Assembly (NCBI GenBank): GCA_035236585.1
Contig: CP141126.1
Location: forward strand, 7,949,001 to 8,013,000
DNA: 64,000 bases
From: Warburgia ugandensis
Lineage: Eukaryota; Streptophyta; Magnoliopsida; Canellales; Canellaceae
Direction: 5' to 3'
Shown: one piece after another, positions 10,990 to 22,098 of the stretch
How the letters are laid out: every line of letters begins with the position of its first letter
How positions within the stretch are numbered: the first letter of the stretch is position 1
Notes under the pieces: generated by a model
The model's database searches: none
What the model saw: only the letters and a program-made list of their open reading frames with translations
Told to the model about the DNA's origin: nothing
Position numbers and translations under genes: made by a program

Positions 10990-11270
10990 CAAATTTAGAG
11001 TAAAACCACATGTAGGTTCCATATCTTTGGGGATGCAAACCGTTCATCCATAACAAGTGCCATGTCCCAAAGATTTTCCTTTGGACAATAGTAACTAGGA
11101 CGATTATCGGGGTGTAAATAGTAGCAAAGCCATGGCTCGTTTGATGGTTGAAATTGCTTGACAAATGACATCTCAGGCACATTGCCTTTCTAAGATTGGA
11201 TCCTGCAAATGACTGATTTGGATTACCTAACGCTGGGCCCCTGAAGATCGTTGGATTCATGGGAGAGGCA
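10990..11270 (-). pseudogene. Possible gene relic, family not recognised
   Basis: Two overlapping minus-strand frames have protein-like content: one with WLCYYLHPDNRPSYYC and WDMALVMDERFASP, the other with FAGSNLRKAMCLRCHLSS. The protein-like part switches frame near 11170, which suggests a broken exon. I do not recognise the family, and it could be chance. It directly follows SINE copy 3. Confidence 0.25.
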
Positions 11271-11578
11271 AGAACAATTCTCTACTTTTTAGCACTTTAG
11301 TTTGCCAGTTCATTGTGATGCACTGTCGGGATAGCCACTATGAGTGTGTTTCACCCTTGATTTATCTAAAAAGCACACCAATTGTAGAACTTCATTATTC
11401 AATAGTAAGGTATGTGAATCTTGACCAAGGAGATTTTGAGCCATTGGAGTGGTCCAAACTACTTAGACAGTGTGGATCAATTTAAAAGAGGGTTGAGCAA
11501 ATGGAACCCTACTGATGCATTCCGCTTGACCAAAGAGTAAGGACATCTAACGGAATTTTGATCTTTTACTATGACCAT

Positions 11579-11759
11579 AGCTAAGGGGAGCCTTGTCGCA
11601 ATGGTAGAGTTATCATTGTGTGACCTTGAGGTCACAGGTTCAAGGTGTGGAAACAACCTCTTGCAAAATACAAGGTAAGACTGCATACCATTGACCCTTG
11701 TGGTCCGCCTTTTCTCCCAAACCCCGCATACGTGGGAGCTTTATGCACCGAGGCCACCC
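11579..11759 (+). mobile_element. Au SINE copy 4, 15-bp TSD
   Basis: A full-length plus copy. It starts aaggggagccttgtcgcaat, has box B (ggtcacaggttcaagg), the cttgcaaaatacaaggtaag core, tggtccgcc and tttatgcaccgaggccaccc. The target duplication ttttactatgaccat lies at 11564-11578 and 11760-11774. Confidence 0.92.
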
Positions 11760-11963
11760 TTTTACTATGACCATGCCCAACTAGTTGAATGGATGTCAAA
11801 ATAATCCAAGTGGTGGTGGGTGGATTTGGTGCACTTGGAATCCATTCCTAAGTGAGAAATAAATTCCTAGAACCTAATTATCTAGAAGTGGAAACTCCAA
11901 CCCGAATGTATCTTGTAGTTGTATTCCCATTCTGGATGAATATTCTTGTGGATGTGCCAAAGT

Positions 11964-12135
11964 TGAAGGAGACCCTTGGCGCAACGGTAGAGTTGCTGTC
12001 TGTGACTTTAATGTCATGGGTTTAAGGCATAAAAACAGCATCTTGCAAAATACAAGATAAAGCTGCATCCCAATGACCCTTGTAATCCGTCGCTTCCCAT
12101 GCATGGGAGCTTTATGCACCGAGACTGCCCTTTAC
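11964..12135 (+). mobile_element. Au SINE copy 5, 10-bp TSD
   Basis: A plus copy. It has ggagacccttggcgcaacgg, box B (gtcatgggtttaagg), the cttgcaaaatacaagataaa core, a shortened ccgtcgcttcccatg region and the end accgagactgcccttta. The duplication gtgccaaagt lies at 11954-11963 and 12136-12145. It sits about 200 bp past copy 4 in the same orientation. Confidence 0.9.
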
Positions 12136-12601
12136 GTGCCAAAGTAGAAACGGGTAACCGTCGTGCTTATAAGATGAGAACGGAATTCCGCCCGAGTGGT
12201 AGAATCTTCGTCAGTATGTAGTAGATAAGAACACCAATTCAATCATAATATCTATGGCTTGTTATCCCTATCCCTAGCAGCCACATCTGGAAGTTCAGAG
12301 CTGTTGAGCTAGGCTGCCAAATGGATGGTCCAGTATCCTCCCACATTTAGAAACCCATATAAATGTTCTCTAATTGGTCTTGCATCTTGCCGCTGTCCTG
12401 CTTTATGGTCTTTTAAGTCTGCTTCCCCACTTTGCAACCGAAGTGCTACAAAAAAGCTGAGAATAGGATGCGGTCGGACCTAGCTGGTAATATTAGTGAT
12501 AGAGACAAGTAGGTCTAGCTGTTCCGTCTTTGAACCACTTGGTAGGCCAAGGTTGTAATCCATATTTGCAAACTGACTTATGCATTGTTTTTCTGCCAGA
12601 T

Positions 12602-12789
12602 AAAGGGCAGTCCGGTTGGACCAAGAAGCTCCTGCATATGTGAATCTGGGGAAAAGACGGATTACAAGAGTCAATAGTATGCAGTTTTACCTTGCATTTT
12701 GCAGGACGCTGTTTTCATGCCTTGAACCCGTGACCTTAAAATCACACAACAACAACAACAACTGTACATTGCACTAAGGCTTCCCTTCA
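12602..12789 (-). mobile_element. Au SINE copy 6, 14-bp TSD
   Basis: A diverged minus copy. It runs from agggcagtccggttggacca through ctggggaaaagacgga, accttgcattttgcaggacg and cttgaacccgtgacc to gcactaaggcttccc. Flanks are tttttctgccagat (12588-12601) and tttttctgtcagat (12790-12803), one mismatch. An extra (CAA)n stretch sits near 12748. Confidence 0.87.
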
Positions 12790-13051
12790 TTTTTCTGTCA
12801 GATGAACAGTTTAAATAAATGATCATATCATATGCAAATAGAAGTGTAACAGTGATAGTAAGTTGCACTAAATCATTGCTTTGTGTCTATTAGGTGAAAG
12901 GTCCTCTTCTTCTAAACTTGTGTATCAATCGTATGAGAAACATTCCTTCTCCTTCAAACAATGGTTGTTTGTCACCCTCCTCTCTTTAAAGTAGACGCAA
13001 AGAAACCAAACCCATCATCAAATACCACGCATCTGCCCATATAACATACTC

Positions 13052-13771
13052 TTGCCATTGACAATTCAAACCAAACTGCTCGGCAATCCAATGGAAACCG
13101 AACCATCTTCTCCTCGTACTACATTCCGCAATCGTCGTCGCGCAGAAATTGATACTTCTCGCCCTTTCCGGTCTGTGAAAGAAGCTGTAGAAATATTTGG
13201 TGAACGGATTCTAGCAGGTGATCTCTATGCCTACAAAGGTAACATAAACACCAGGCAAGAAACAACTCCGAGGCCTTCTACTTCTTCTTCCGCCTCTTCA
13301 TTGTCAAACCACAAACAAGAAAAGGAAGACGAGCCCATGTTTGTTGACTCTCTGAAGAAGTTGGAAGCTGAATTAGAGGATACCAAGAAAGAATTGAAGT
13401 TACTAAAGGCGAGAGAATCCGACACCGAGATTGCTTTGGCTTCCCTCAATGCAGAGCTTCACAAGAACATGTCTAAATTGGCAAAGGCTGAAGCGCTTGC
13501 CGCGGGACAAGCTGCATCAAAGAGTGGTCGATTCGGAGGAGGGAAACAAGAAATTGAGGAAAAGAGAGTAAGGTTTGAGAAATCACCAAGTTTGGCTGAG
13601 GTACTAAGCTTTGGAGAGAGGGATGGTTACCTTGGAGTGCCCAAGAAGCAGAAGAAAATGATGAAGAAAAAGCCCATCATTCCTCTCATTGGAGACATGT
13701 TTTCAAGGAAGAAAACTTCTTTCAGCAATAACAATCCTCTTTATGCACGTTCTGAGGCCTATTTAAGCTAA
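13052..13771 (+). CDS. Short WEB-family (DUF827) coiled-coil protein
   Basis: A single-exon gene for 239 aa. The signature RPFRSVKEAVEIFGERIL (about residues 37-54) is the conserved N-terminal block of WEB1/PMI2-type proteins. It is followed by a Ser-rich linker (75-85) and a coiled coil with heptad-like LKKLEAELEDTKKELKLL and ALASLNAELHKN (about 99-160). The C-terminus is basic, with PKKQKKMMKKKPIIPLIGD before a final FSRKK..LYARSEAYLS. The founders WEB1 and PMI2 act in chloroplast movement in blue light; the function of short members is unknown, so no role is assigned. Translation may start at 13052 or at the in-frame Met at 13091 (METEPSSPRT), which fits the family better. It is well separated from its neighbours. 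Confidence 0.88.
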   Translation: MPLTIQTKLLGNPMETEPSSPRTTFRNRRRAEIDTSRPFRSVKEAVEIFGERILAGDLYAYKGNINTRQETTPRPSTSSSASSLSNHKQEKEDEPMFVDSLKKLEAELEDTKKELKLLKARESDTEIALASLNAELHKNMSKLAKAEALAAGQAASKSGRFGGGKQEIEEKRVRFEKSPSLAEVLSFGERDGYLGVPKKQKKMMKKKPIIPLIGDMFSRKKTSFSNNNPLYARSEAYLS

Positions 13772-14729
13772 TAAAAAGGGTGAACAATGTGTCAAGATAA
13801 TGAAAATATGGTCTGTAAACTTATGTTCCAATGTTTTCAAGTTGGTTTATGATTAATGGCAATTGTGCCTGCATAAGAGTAAAATGTAGACTCTCTTCTT
13901 GTGATCAATGTGTGAAAAATGGGGAAAGTTGGCAAGCTAACAGGTTTCCTCAGCTATCCTCCCAACTCCTCTCCATGGATCTAATAGACTTGGCGATATT
14001 TGTATGTAGTGGTCAGGACTGTTTATCCTGTGGGCTTACTATTGGATACTGTTCCACAGGCGCAGACGAATTTTGAAGCAGGAATCTTGGTCCTGACAGC
14101 TTAATTCACGTCATCAAACACATTCGACTCTAAAACTCAGCTGGTGAATTGCTATTTTTTCAGTTGGACTAGCAATGCAACTCTTTGTTCTGAAACAGTG
14201 ATAAAATTTTAAAATCAAAGCTAATTTCTAAATGGAACTCTTAGAAGACCGTAATGATTCGATACAAAATCTTATCTCTGTGCGAGAGAGAGGAGTAATT
14301 ATATGATGTAGCCATGCTGTCTCTCATCATGGATGCATTATAGGCGACCTCAAAAGCAGATGGTGAGCCCACTTCTACAAATTTTTTCGTTGGATCTAAT
14401 ATATATAACGTAGGTGTGAAAATTCTTGTTTATTATACATCTTTACTTGCTCTCATTTTAAACTAAAAAATAAATTGTGTAACATAACGAAGCTTCAAAG
14501 TAGAGAAATCGACTATTTTTTAGCTTAAAAAATTTAGATATTTGAAATAAATATGATTTTTCATACCTCTGCTAGCTACCTAATATGAGATGAATATGAT
14601 GAAAGCGTGGGATCATGAAAAACGCTTGAAGTGATCCTGCACCCACTTTTAAGGACGCATGCAACTCGGTTGAGACGGTTGCAATGTAAAATAATGTGCT
14701 GATATTAAAATACGACTTTAATTGATTTC
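13772..14729. other. Intergenic spacer after the WEB gene
   Basis: About 950 bp holding the presumed 3' UTR of the WEB gene and AT-rich spacer. A frame with Cys-rich content (13831-14076) follows directly but matches nothing I know. No repeat is recognised. Confidence 0.5.
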
Positions 14730-14744
14730 AGACAGATTCAAGCA

Positions 14745-14923
14745 GAAGGAGAGCCTTGCCGTAATGGTAGTGTTGTCGTAGTGTGACTTTGAGGTCACAA
14801 GTTCAAGGTGGAAACAGTCTCTTGCAAAATGCAAGGTAAAACTGCGTACTATTGACCTTTATGATTTGCCCCTTTCCCTGACCCTGCATACGAGGAAGCT
14901 TTGTGCACGGAGGCTGTCCTTTT
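14745..14923 (+). mobile_element. Au SINE copy 7, 15-bp TSD
   Basis: A full-length 179-bp plus copy: gaaggagagccttgccgtaa, box B (ggtcacaagttcaagg), the cttgcaaaatgcaaggtaaa core, and the end cacggaggctgtcctttt. The perfect duplication agacagattcaagca lies at 14730-14744 and 14924-14938. Intact ends and duplication point to a young insertion upstream of the NFU gene. Confidence 0.92.
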
Positions 14924-14938
14924 AGACAGATTCAAGCA

Positions 14939-15695
14939 ACCATTTGAGTCTCATTGTGTATAGACCAAAATGAATCGTTGATCTAGTAGACCAACATGCT
15001 GCAGAAATGCAAGTTTTCAATGAAGTTCCTTTGTGGTATTGAACAGCCAAGCATGAGTTCAGCAGAGCTCCCTTGTCCTTTGCATTACATGGAAACAGAG
15101 CTTCATACAAGGGCGTATGATGGAAATTAGAGAGAGAGAGAGAGAGAGGTTTACTTCATTGGAACGAAAGATGATTGGATGAGAACTAAAAATCCTAAGA
15201 TTTTCATTAATTAGAAAAAAAAATTATACTCCCAATTATGATTATTTTGAATTAATTAATAACTAATTTAAGCACTAAATTCTGAAATAATGACATATTA
15301 GTAAAATTCTCAAAGTGTTAAGTACTAACCACGTGCAATGTGCACTTACTCAACACTAGTCTTTCTAGGAGGGAAAATCCGGGGCCCATTTGTTCTGCAA
15401 TAAGTCATTTAGTTGGTACGCACTTGACAAGTAAATGCTTGCGGATGAGTCAGAGAAATTACTAGGTTTTGTGCGCGTATAATACGAGCGCTTGCAGCAT
15501 GAAGCACGAGCGAGGGAACGCCTTCGCTGACGCGCCGTAAAGGGCGCGTCCTTTTCGATTTCCTTTCCTTCACCGCATCTTAACACGATACGCGACAGAC
15601 GACGAGAACAAGACAGAAAATCGGCCGGACCTAGAGAGCCTCGCATCGCAGAGCGAAACGACGCCATCGCAACTCAGAGAGAGAGAGAGAGAGAG
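14939..15695 (+). promoter_or_regulatory. Presumed NFU promoter and 5' leader
   Basis: The 750 bp before the NFU start codon. It holds two (GA)n tracts, at 15129-15148 and at 15675-15695. The second ends directly at the ATG, so it is in the 5' UTR; GA/CT-rich leaders are common in plant genes. The segment 15450-15660 is GC-rich compared with its surroundings, which fits a promoter-proximal region. I cannot place a TATA box or start site. Confidence 0.45.
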
Positions 15696-18600
15696 ATGCA
15701 AGCGGTGGTAGTAAATCCTTCCTACTATTGTAGCAGCAGGGCGCAGCAAGCCCTAGAAGCCTCATGTTCTGCTTCTGGAACCCTAATTCCTTCTCCTTTC
15801 TTCAAGGTCTCTCTCTCTACCCTTTTCATCCATTAGTTCCACTGGACGGCATAAAATTTTCCTTTTTCTGATCCGCTTTTGACTTCTCAACTGCAGAATC
15901 CCAGCTTCCGACGCCGTCGGATTAAGCTTTCACCCGCTGGATTTCCCTTCCAGAAATGTCTTCCCCGCGGTCGTACCTTTACAGCAACTCGGGGCCACGG
16001 TGAGTTTCTTTTTCTTCGCCGTCTTCGTCTTCTTCTTCTTCCGCTTGTTGTTCTCTAAGTTAGTCGTTCTTGTGGAGTTATTGGGTCTTCCTTTGGTCTC
16101 TTGGTTTTCATCTTCTTTCCAGGAATGTGTGGCATCTCCTTTCATTTTCGGCTTTTAGATTGATATTTGGAGATATTGATTACTGTATTTTTAGTCTGAA
16201 ACTGAATTCCTGGTACGGTTTGTGTGAATAATCGCAGACCCTTATAGGGATTTCTGTTATCCGTTTCCTGCATTGAAATTGGAATACGCGATCAATATCA
16301 ATTTCCATTTTTGGGAAAATCATGGAAATTGCCTAGGATTTGTTACCCTTCTCACTTTATTGAACATTAATGAGACGATGAGAATCCTCAAGTGTAGTTC
16401 CAGCTAAAATTGAATTGTTGAAATGTCTGATTAGTTGAGGTTTGATTTTTGAGGGGTGAAGCTTTTGCGTATAGAACGAATTGTTATGCTGTCTGGGTCT
16501 CTGGCGGTAGAAGGTATCACTTGCTGATGGCAGGAACTGTTTCATTGGCTTTGCCTTAACTTGCTCCTCGAAATTTCTTAAAGAGTTTTCTCTAGCAACA
16601 AGGATGCAACCAGTTCTTTTTTTATATTCATTTGGCAAATATGGATGTAGATTTTATGATGTCGTTTGTTGGACCCTTGTAATATTTCCGTGCAATTGCT
16701 GGATTTGCATGTATCTACTGAACACTGGTTAAGATTAGATTCAAAAAATATTGTTTGCTGGAAAGTGTTCTATTGCCGAGGTGGTAACATTAAGTTGGAA
16801 GAGCATCATTTGCTGGCAAGTGTTCTATTGCTGAGTTGGTTAGGAATTTTTCTTTTATTATTGAGTTTCTTGGGTTGCTCTGATACTAAGTGTTTCTGAT
16901 TAATTTGTCCTTCAAATTCTCATTCTCACAGATACGGAAGATGGGCTGCTTAAGTGTCTCATGTTTCCATATTACATCCATGGCTCATGAATATCATGCT
17001 TGCATTTGATTGTAGAACAGTCTCGAGCTTGTTAGTCTGTTATTAACTTCATTTCAGCCCCTGATAAGTGCAGTCAATGTTAGGTTTACAAGTTTTTGGA
17101 CCTTTTAGGGCTGCATTGGACGCCCAACTTAATTGAATTTTCTGATTTCAAGTTGACACAGATTGCACCCGAAACCAAATGGGCCTCATTAACATAATCA
17201 TTTCAAATTTCAGTTATAAAGAAATAGCAGATGTATCCCAATCAGATTCCAAACACTTAGTTACATTCAATCTATCTTTAATAGGCCTTTTGTTCTTCTA
17301 CATGCCCGTGCTTCTATCAGGATATCAGGATCCTTCCTAATCCCTGACACGGAACTTCAATACTGATAGATGAAACATTGGCATGAAAGTATAGTACACC
17401 TTGCAGCTTACTGCATACAAAAATCAAAATATCAGTGTTTCAACTTGCACCTCAAAGGCGTATCTTCTGTTGCTTGTGAGTTGAAATCTAGCTGTTATCT
17501 ACCCCAAATTCTTCGAATTTATTTTAGGAATATGGAAATTGGTTATGTTAGGAATTGCTTATATCCAGTTGTTTTATTCTTTCCTATTCAAAGAGGAGGT
17601 CTCCTTGACTAGTTCGGGTTTGTCTATTTACATGTTGAGACATACTTCTCTCTTATATTGTATGAAAGGTAAGTTAGATGCCTTAATGTGATAAGTGACG
17701 TCTATTTGTCTTATACATATATGCCCACAAGGCCTCAGTGGTCTTAAAACTTCCAACAAAGTGACAGGATGTAGGAAATAAACTAATGACAGGGTCAACA
17801 AAATTATCTATGTTCAAGTGTCTCATCATATAACTTACTATAATTGCTTTACCCTCAGTTATAATCCAAGGAATTCTACAGGTTGTCCATTTTGGTTTTC
17901 CTTTTCATATCAAGGAACTTTAATTGATGTTACGATCTAATAAACAGATTCGTGGAGAACCTGACAGCAATCATTTTCAAGAGATTGGAAGATTAGGCAA
18001 AAAGTTTCTAAAATGAAGAAATGCAGTAGAGTTGGACAATCTTGTGATGTGATTGTGAGGTATAGATTAACAACTGCCAACAAATCAAGAGGTTAAGAAT
18101 TTAGCTGATAATTGAGCATACCCAAATTCAAGCTTGATCCCTGCAATTATCAATTCTAGTATCAAAAGGAGGTCCTTTTATTTTTAGTTTTTCCATGTTC
18201 TGAAGGAATCCTCAATATTTTTAAGGCACAGATAAGGAGAAGTTTGTTTGCAACTTTGCCCATCTTAGGTATCATGAGATATGCTTGCTGAATGTTGGTG
18301 TGTTAGCACCAATACATCCTGGATTGTCTGCCATGAGTGTAAAAAGGGCAGCCTTGGAGCACGAAGCTCCCGCGTATTTGTGGTCCACAGAAGGGGTGGA
18401 CCACAAGGGTCAATAGTACGTAGCCTTGTTCTGTTTGTAATATATATTTGTCGTAGTTCTACAGTAGGCAGGTGTATATCCTGTTATTATGTGTTATTTG
18501 ACTTCTCTAGTATTGTTCTGTTTGTGATATATAATTGTCATAGAGGAGCTCGTTTTTCTAACATTTAGGGCTCTTTTAACAGTTTCATCTCTCTATTTTT

Positions 18601-20875
18601 TGCAGTTGTAAAAGCTGTTGCTACTCCAAATTCAGTGGTAGAGTTGCCGCTAACTGCAGAAAATGTTGAAAGTGTATTGGATGAAGTGCGACCGTATCTC
18701 ATGTCTGATGGTGGTAATGTTGCCTTACATGAGATTGATGGCAATGTTGTTAGATTGAAGCTACAAGGAGCATGTGGCTCCTGCCCAAGTTCTGTTATGA
18801 CAATGAAGATGGGCATTGAACGTCGTTTGATGGAGATGATCCCAGAAATAGTTGCAGTTGAACCAATTACAGATGAAGAAACAGGTCTTGAGCTGAATGA
18901 AGAAAATATAGAGAAGGTAATTGCAGGTCTTTTTGCTACATCTTCAATTTAAACAATTCTACTTCCCATGCTCTTGATCTTAGTTCCTGTCTTATTATCT
19001 ATCTTTTAGTTCAAGTCACCCATTGTGGATCTGGCATTTGCTTGGTTGGTATTCACCATACATTGGTTGAAGTCCGTTTAAGGGCTTTCAGATTGATCAT
19101 AGGCTGTTAGTTTTTGCATGCCATAATCGGTTCCTTCAAAGTAGACATGATACTAGTTGCCTGGATTTGCCTATGTGAACAACTAATTGGAGAGTGTCAA
19201 CTTGAGTTGTCCTTAAGTGCATCTTGTTGTTGAAATAGTTATTATGACATCCTAAAGGACATAGCCTCATAATGTGTTGCAGTAAAGAGATAGCTGTAGA
19301 GTTCTTAGTGTGCAATTTGAAAGAAATTTAATTCTACCTTCATTGCCTCAGTGCCCTGGAAGTGATGGTGGACTTTATGGAACCTTGGGACTGATTATCT
19401 TATCTAGGCACTTCATGTCATGAACTCCTTACCATGGAATTGGAAAAGAAACATGATGATGTTGGACTGGTGTCTCCAGCTTTGCCAATATCTTGACGTA
19501 TGAAATAATGAAATGGATCAGGTTGATATGCTCATATGAGCAGCCTTGGGAGTTGTAGGATGGATATTGATTTTCTGATGGAGTTGATCATGCTTAGTAT
19601 TCCTGAAAGTTTCTGTACCTCCCAAAAAAAAATCCTTGCTTTCCCAGTTAAAAACAGGAGCCCCAGGTGCACAACAGGAGAATACCAGTCCTAGCAGTAG
19701 GCTATCTTGACAAATATCATCAACCTTTATTTAGGTTACACTGTTTCAGGGTTATAGTTTGTCAGCTTCCTTGATATCACCTCATAAAATCAAAGAAGTG
19801 CCTAGTTCGCTGCATAAAGATGCAGAATAGAATAGGCTATGTGCCATCAAACAAGTCCAAGACGAGTAATTGACTGACTCAATCTGCAACGAGAACCATG
19901 ACTGTTGCCTATCCATTTCTATTCTCAGTATCTTTGAGACGGTAATGAGTTGAAAAATGTACTCTTTTCTTCATCGTGGGTTCTTAAAAGAATTATTGAA
20001 GGGAGTCAGCGACTAGGATAAAGAGCCAGATTAGAAGAACACAAGTTTTCAGATTGTGGGTAGACTTTTCTCTTCTCTAGCTTGCACATGCACCTGGAGT
20101 TCTAATCTTTATGTGAAGACTAAACCATTTCTGTGCTACCTCATCAGGAACATCAGTCCCTTACAAGAGCTCCTTCTCAAAGATGCTCACCATAATGAGA
20201 TAAAGCCTCAATAAGTGACCATTATTAAAGATAATTTTGTGATCTGCTTATGAAACTAATATTTGTATAGCCATCAGCACAAATAAAAAAGGAACAAACA
20301 AAAAGAGCCTTCAGGTTCCACATTGTGCAATTCTTGGCAACCATCAAGCAGTAGCTTTTGAAATGTCACTGTAAGATCTGTAGACAAACCACCTGCGTAC
20401 ATTTCCAACATCAATGGAAACGTACTTGTATCAAAACCTCTCAATTAGTTACATGCTGGCATCATCTTATTTTGGTTGGTTCATACTTCAAAATTCATCT
20501 GGCTCTTAATAATTTGGTCTAGATGAAATCATCTGTATGTTTCAGTTTGTACAGTGGTTTGTTGTAGGTAGAACTTCTTTTGGCCCTTGCTTCAGGACTA
20601 CTATGTGTCAATTGTATGAATCAGGTTCAATAAATTATGCACACTTGATAGTGCCATTTTCAGTTGATAATAATTTCTTGTTTCAGGTTCTTGAAGAGAT
20701 AAGGCCCTACTTGGTAGGAACTGGGGGAGGTGATCTTGAACTTGTTAGGATTGAGGAACCAATTGTGAAAATTAGAATCACTGGGCCAGCAGCAGGTGTC
20801 ATGACGGTTCGTGTGGCACTTACGCAGAAGCTGCGAGAGAAGATCCCAGCTATTGCAGCTGTTCAGCTCATATAA
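15696..20875 (+). CDS. NFU2: Chloroplast NifU-like Fe-S scaffold (NFU2/NFU3 type)
   Basis: A four-exon gene: 15696-15806, 15897-15999, 18606-18916, 20687-20875. Phases agree at every junction and give 237 aa, close to Arabidopsis NFU2. Exons 1-2 encode a Ser/Arg-rich plastid transit peptide. Exon 3 encodes the NifU C-domain: [33 protein letters not shown] and [16 protein letters not shown], where CGSC is the Fe-S binding CxxC pair, then [15 protein letters not shown]. Exon 4 encodes a second NifU-like domain that lacks CxxC ([33 protein letters not shown]). This two-domain layout is that of plastid NFU2/NFU3, which pass 4Fe-4S and 2Fe-2S clusters to photosystem I and other stromal targets. 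NFU2 versus NFU3 is not resolved; the symbol is my best guess. Intron 2 (2.6 kb) holds a SINE fragment; intron 3 is 1.8 kb. Confidence 0.93.
18345..18428 (-). mobile_element. Au SINE copy 8, fragment in NFU intron 2
   Basis: A minus-orientation fragment with only the SINE 3' half: agggcagccttggagcacga, agctcccgcg, gaaggggtggaccacaaggg, tcaatagtacgtagccttg. It ends abruptly where the core should continue. It lies about 180 bp before exon 3. This fits 5' truncation during reverse transcription. No clear duplication is seen. Confidence 0.8.
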
Positions 20876-21203
20876 TCTTCTGGGAGAAGGGACTGCATGG
20901 GTTTACTGCTGCTATTTATTGAATATCAGAACCGTCATGATAATGGATAGAAAATTATTAACAATGCTTGATCTTAATTTAAATCCTGTATAGCTTATAT
21001 TATTTCTTGAAATAAGTATAAGCTTTCAAGCTTTTCATTCTTCTCCCGATTAGGGCGTCTTAAACTTGTACGAAGGGCAAACTACATGAGATAAATAGTA
21101 CAAAATGAGCTTTCATTCAGCCGGTAGCTATTGTTGCCCTGTGTATAACCTTCTGATCTTGGGGATTTTTGTAGATTGCAGATTTGGAGGGTAAAAGTTG
21201 AAA
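20876..21203. other. NFU 3' UTR and spacer
   Basis: About 330 bp after the NFU stop codon, presumably 3' UTR. Nothing else is seen. It abuts the inverted-repeat element at 21204. Confidence 0.45.
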
Positions 21204-21939
21204 GGGTTTTTTAGCAAAATGCTATTATATTTTGGTTTTTTTTTCTAAGAAAGTCCAACATTTTTTGAGTTTTGCAAAATCGGCATTAAGTTTTCATGAG
21301 CTTTGCAAAATTGCCATTTTGTTAGTTCTCTTCTCCTAACCTGTTAGTTTTTTTAAAGTTTAGATATACCCTTCTCTATTTCTCTTTGTTAAAATGTTGT
21401 AACAGGATTTTGCAGGTGAATTTTTATTTTGTTAATCAACAAAAATCTCTGAAATTGATAGTGCGAGATAGAAAACATTGACAAGGAAATCTTAAATTTT
21501 CAATTTTCATTGAAAAGGCATTGAACAAAGAGCTTAAAGTTTGCTATTCATCAACGTACACATGAATAGTAATTGTATTTTGGTTATATTTTAAACTTGA
21601 ATTTTTCTTTAATTTAATGTGTTTTTTATTGGTTCAAAGCATTAATTATGTTGTAAAGAGTTTTATATCAGTTTTTAGTGAGTAATCAAAGTTTAAATTG
21701 TTGAATATCATTAAAGAAGTTTAACAGGTATTGTTATGCAGGTTGGTGAATGTGGTATGTTTGCAATTGAATATCTTATTATTGGTATTTTTTTGTTGTT
21801 GAAATCTAACTATACCATTAGATTCCGTGTTATAGAATTCTGTTAGATACTAAAGTTTCACTAAAACTTTCCATCTGAAAGTTATAGAACTTGGTGGCCA
21901 AATTTGACAACTTAATTAAGCTGGCCATAGAGAAGGGTA

Positions 21940-21971
<32 letters not shown>

Positions 21972-22098
21972 TAACAGGGAAGATGAAAAACTAAGACCAT
22001 GACAATTTTGTAAAACTCACAAAAATTTAATGACAAATTTATAAAACTAAAAAAACATTCGACTCTTTGGCAAATGTCATTTTTGTCAAAAAAAACCC
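21204..22098. mobile_element. Inverted-repeat element, Mutator-type (MULE/MITE-like)
   Basis: The left end GGGTTTTTTAGCAAAATG and the reverse complement of the right end GGGTTTTTTTTGACAAAAATG match. The match continues for about 110 bp: gtccaacattttttgagttt against gtcgaatgtttttttagttt, and gagctttgcaaaattgccat against gtgagttttacaaaattgtc. Long T-rich inverted ends of the GGGTTTTTTGCAAAAATG kind are typical of plant Mutator-like non-autonomous elements. The 895-bp element is AT-rich, has no coding capacity and holds a (TA)n run near 21945-21971. No clear 9-bp target duplication is seen, so the exact ends are uncertain. Confidence 0.7.

Noticed and set aside
11579..11660. Box A and box B like sequences suggesting a tRNA gene.
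   Set aside because: They belong to the tRNA-derived head of an Au SINE with target duplications; no cloverleaf with an anticodon arm was seen. The same holds for the other SINE copies.
15365..15667. A 100-codon minus frame diverging from the NFU gene.
   Set aside because: It overlaps the likely promoter and leader of NFU, has no recognisable domain, and its N-terminal Arg/Ser content fits GC-rich leader DNA.
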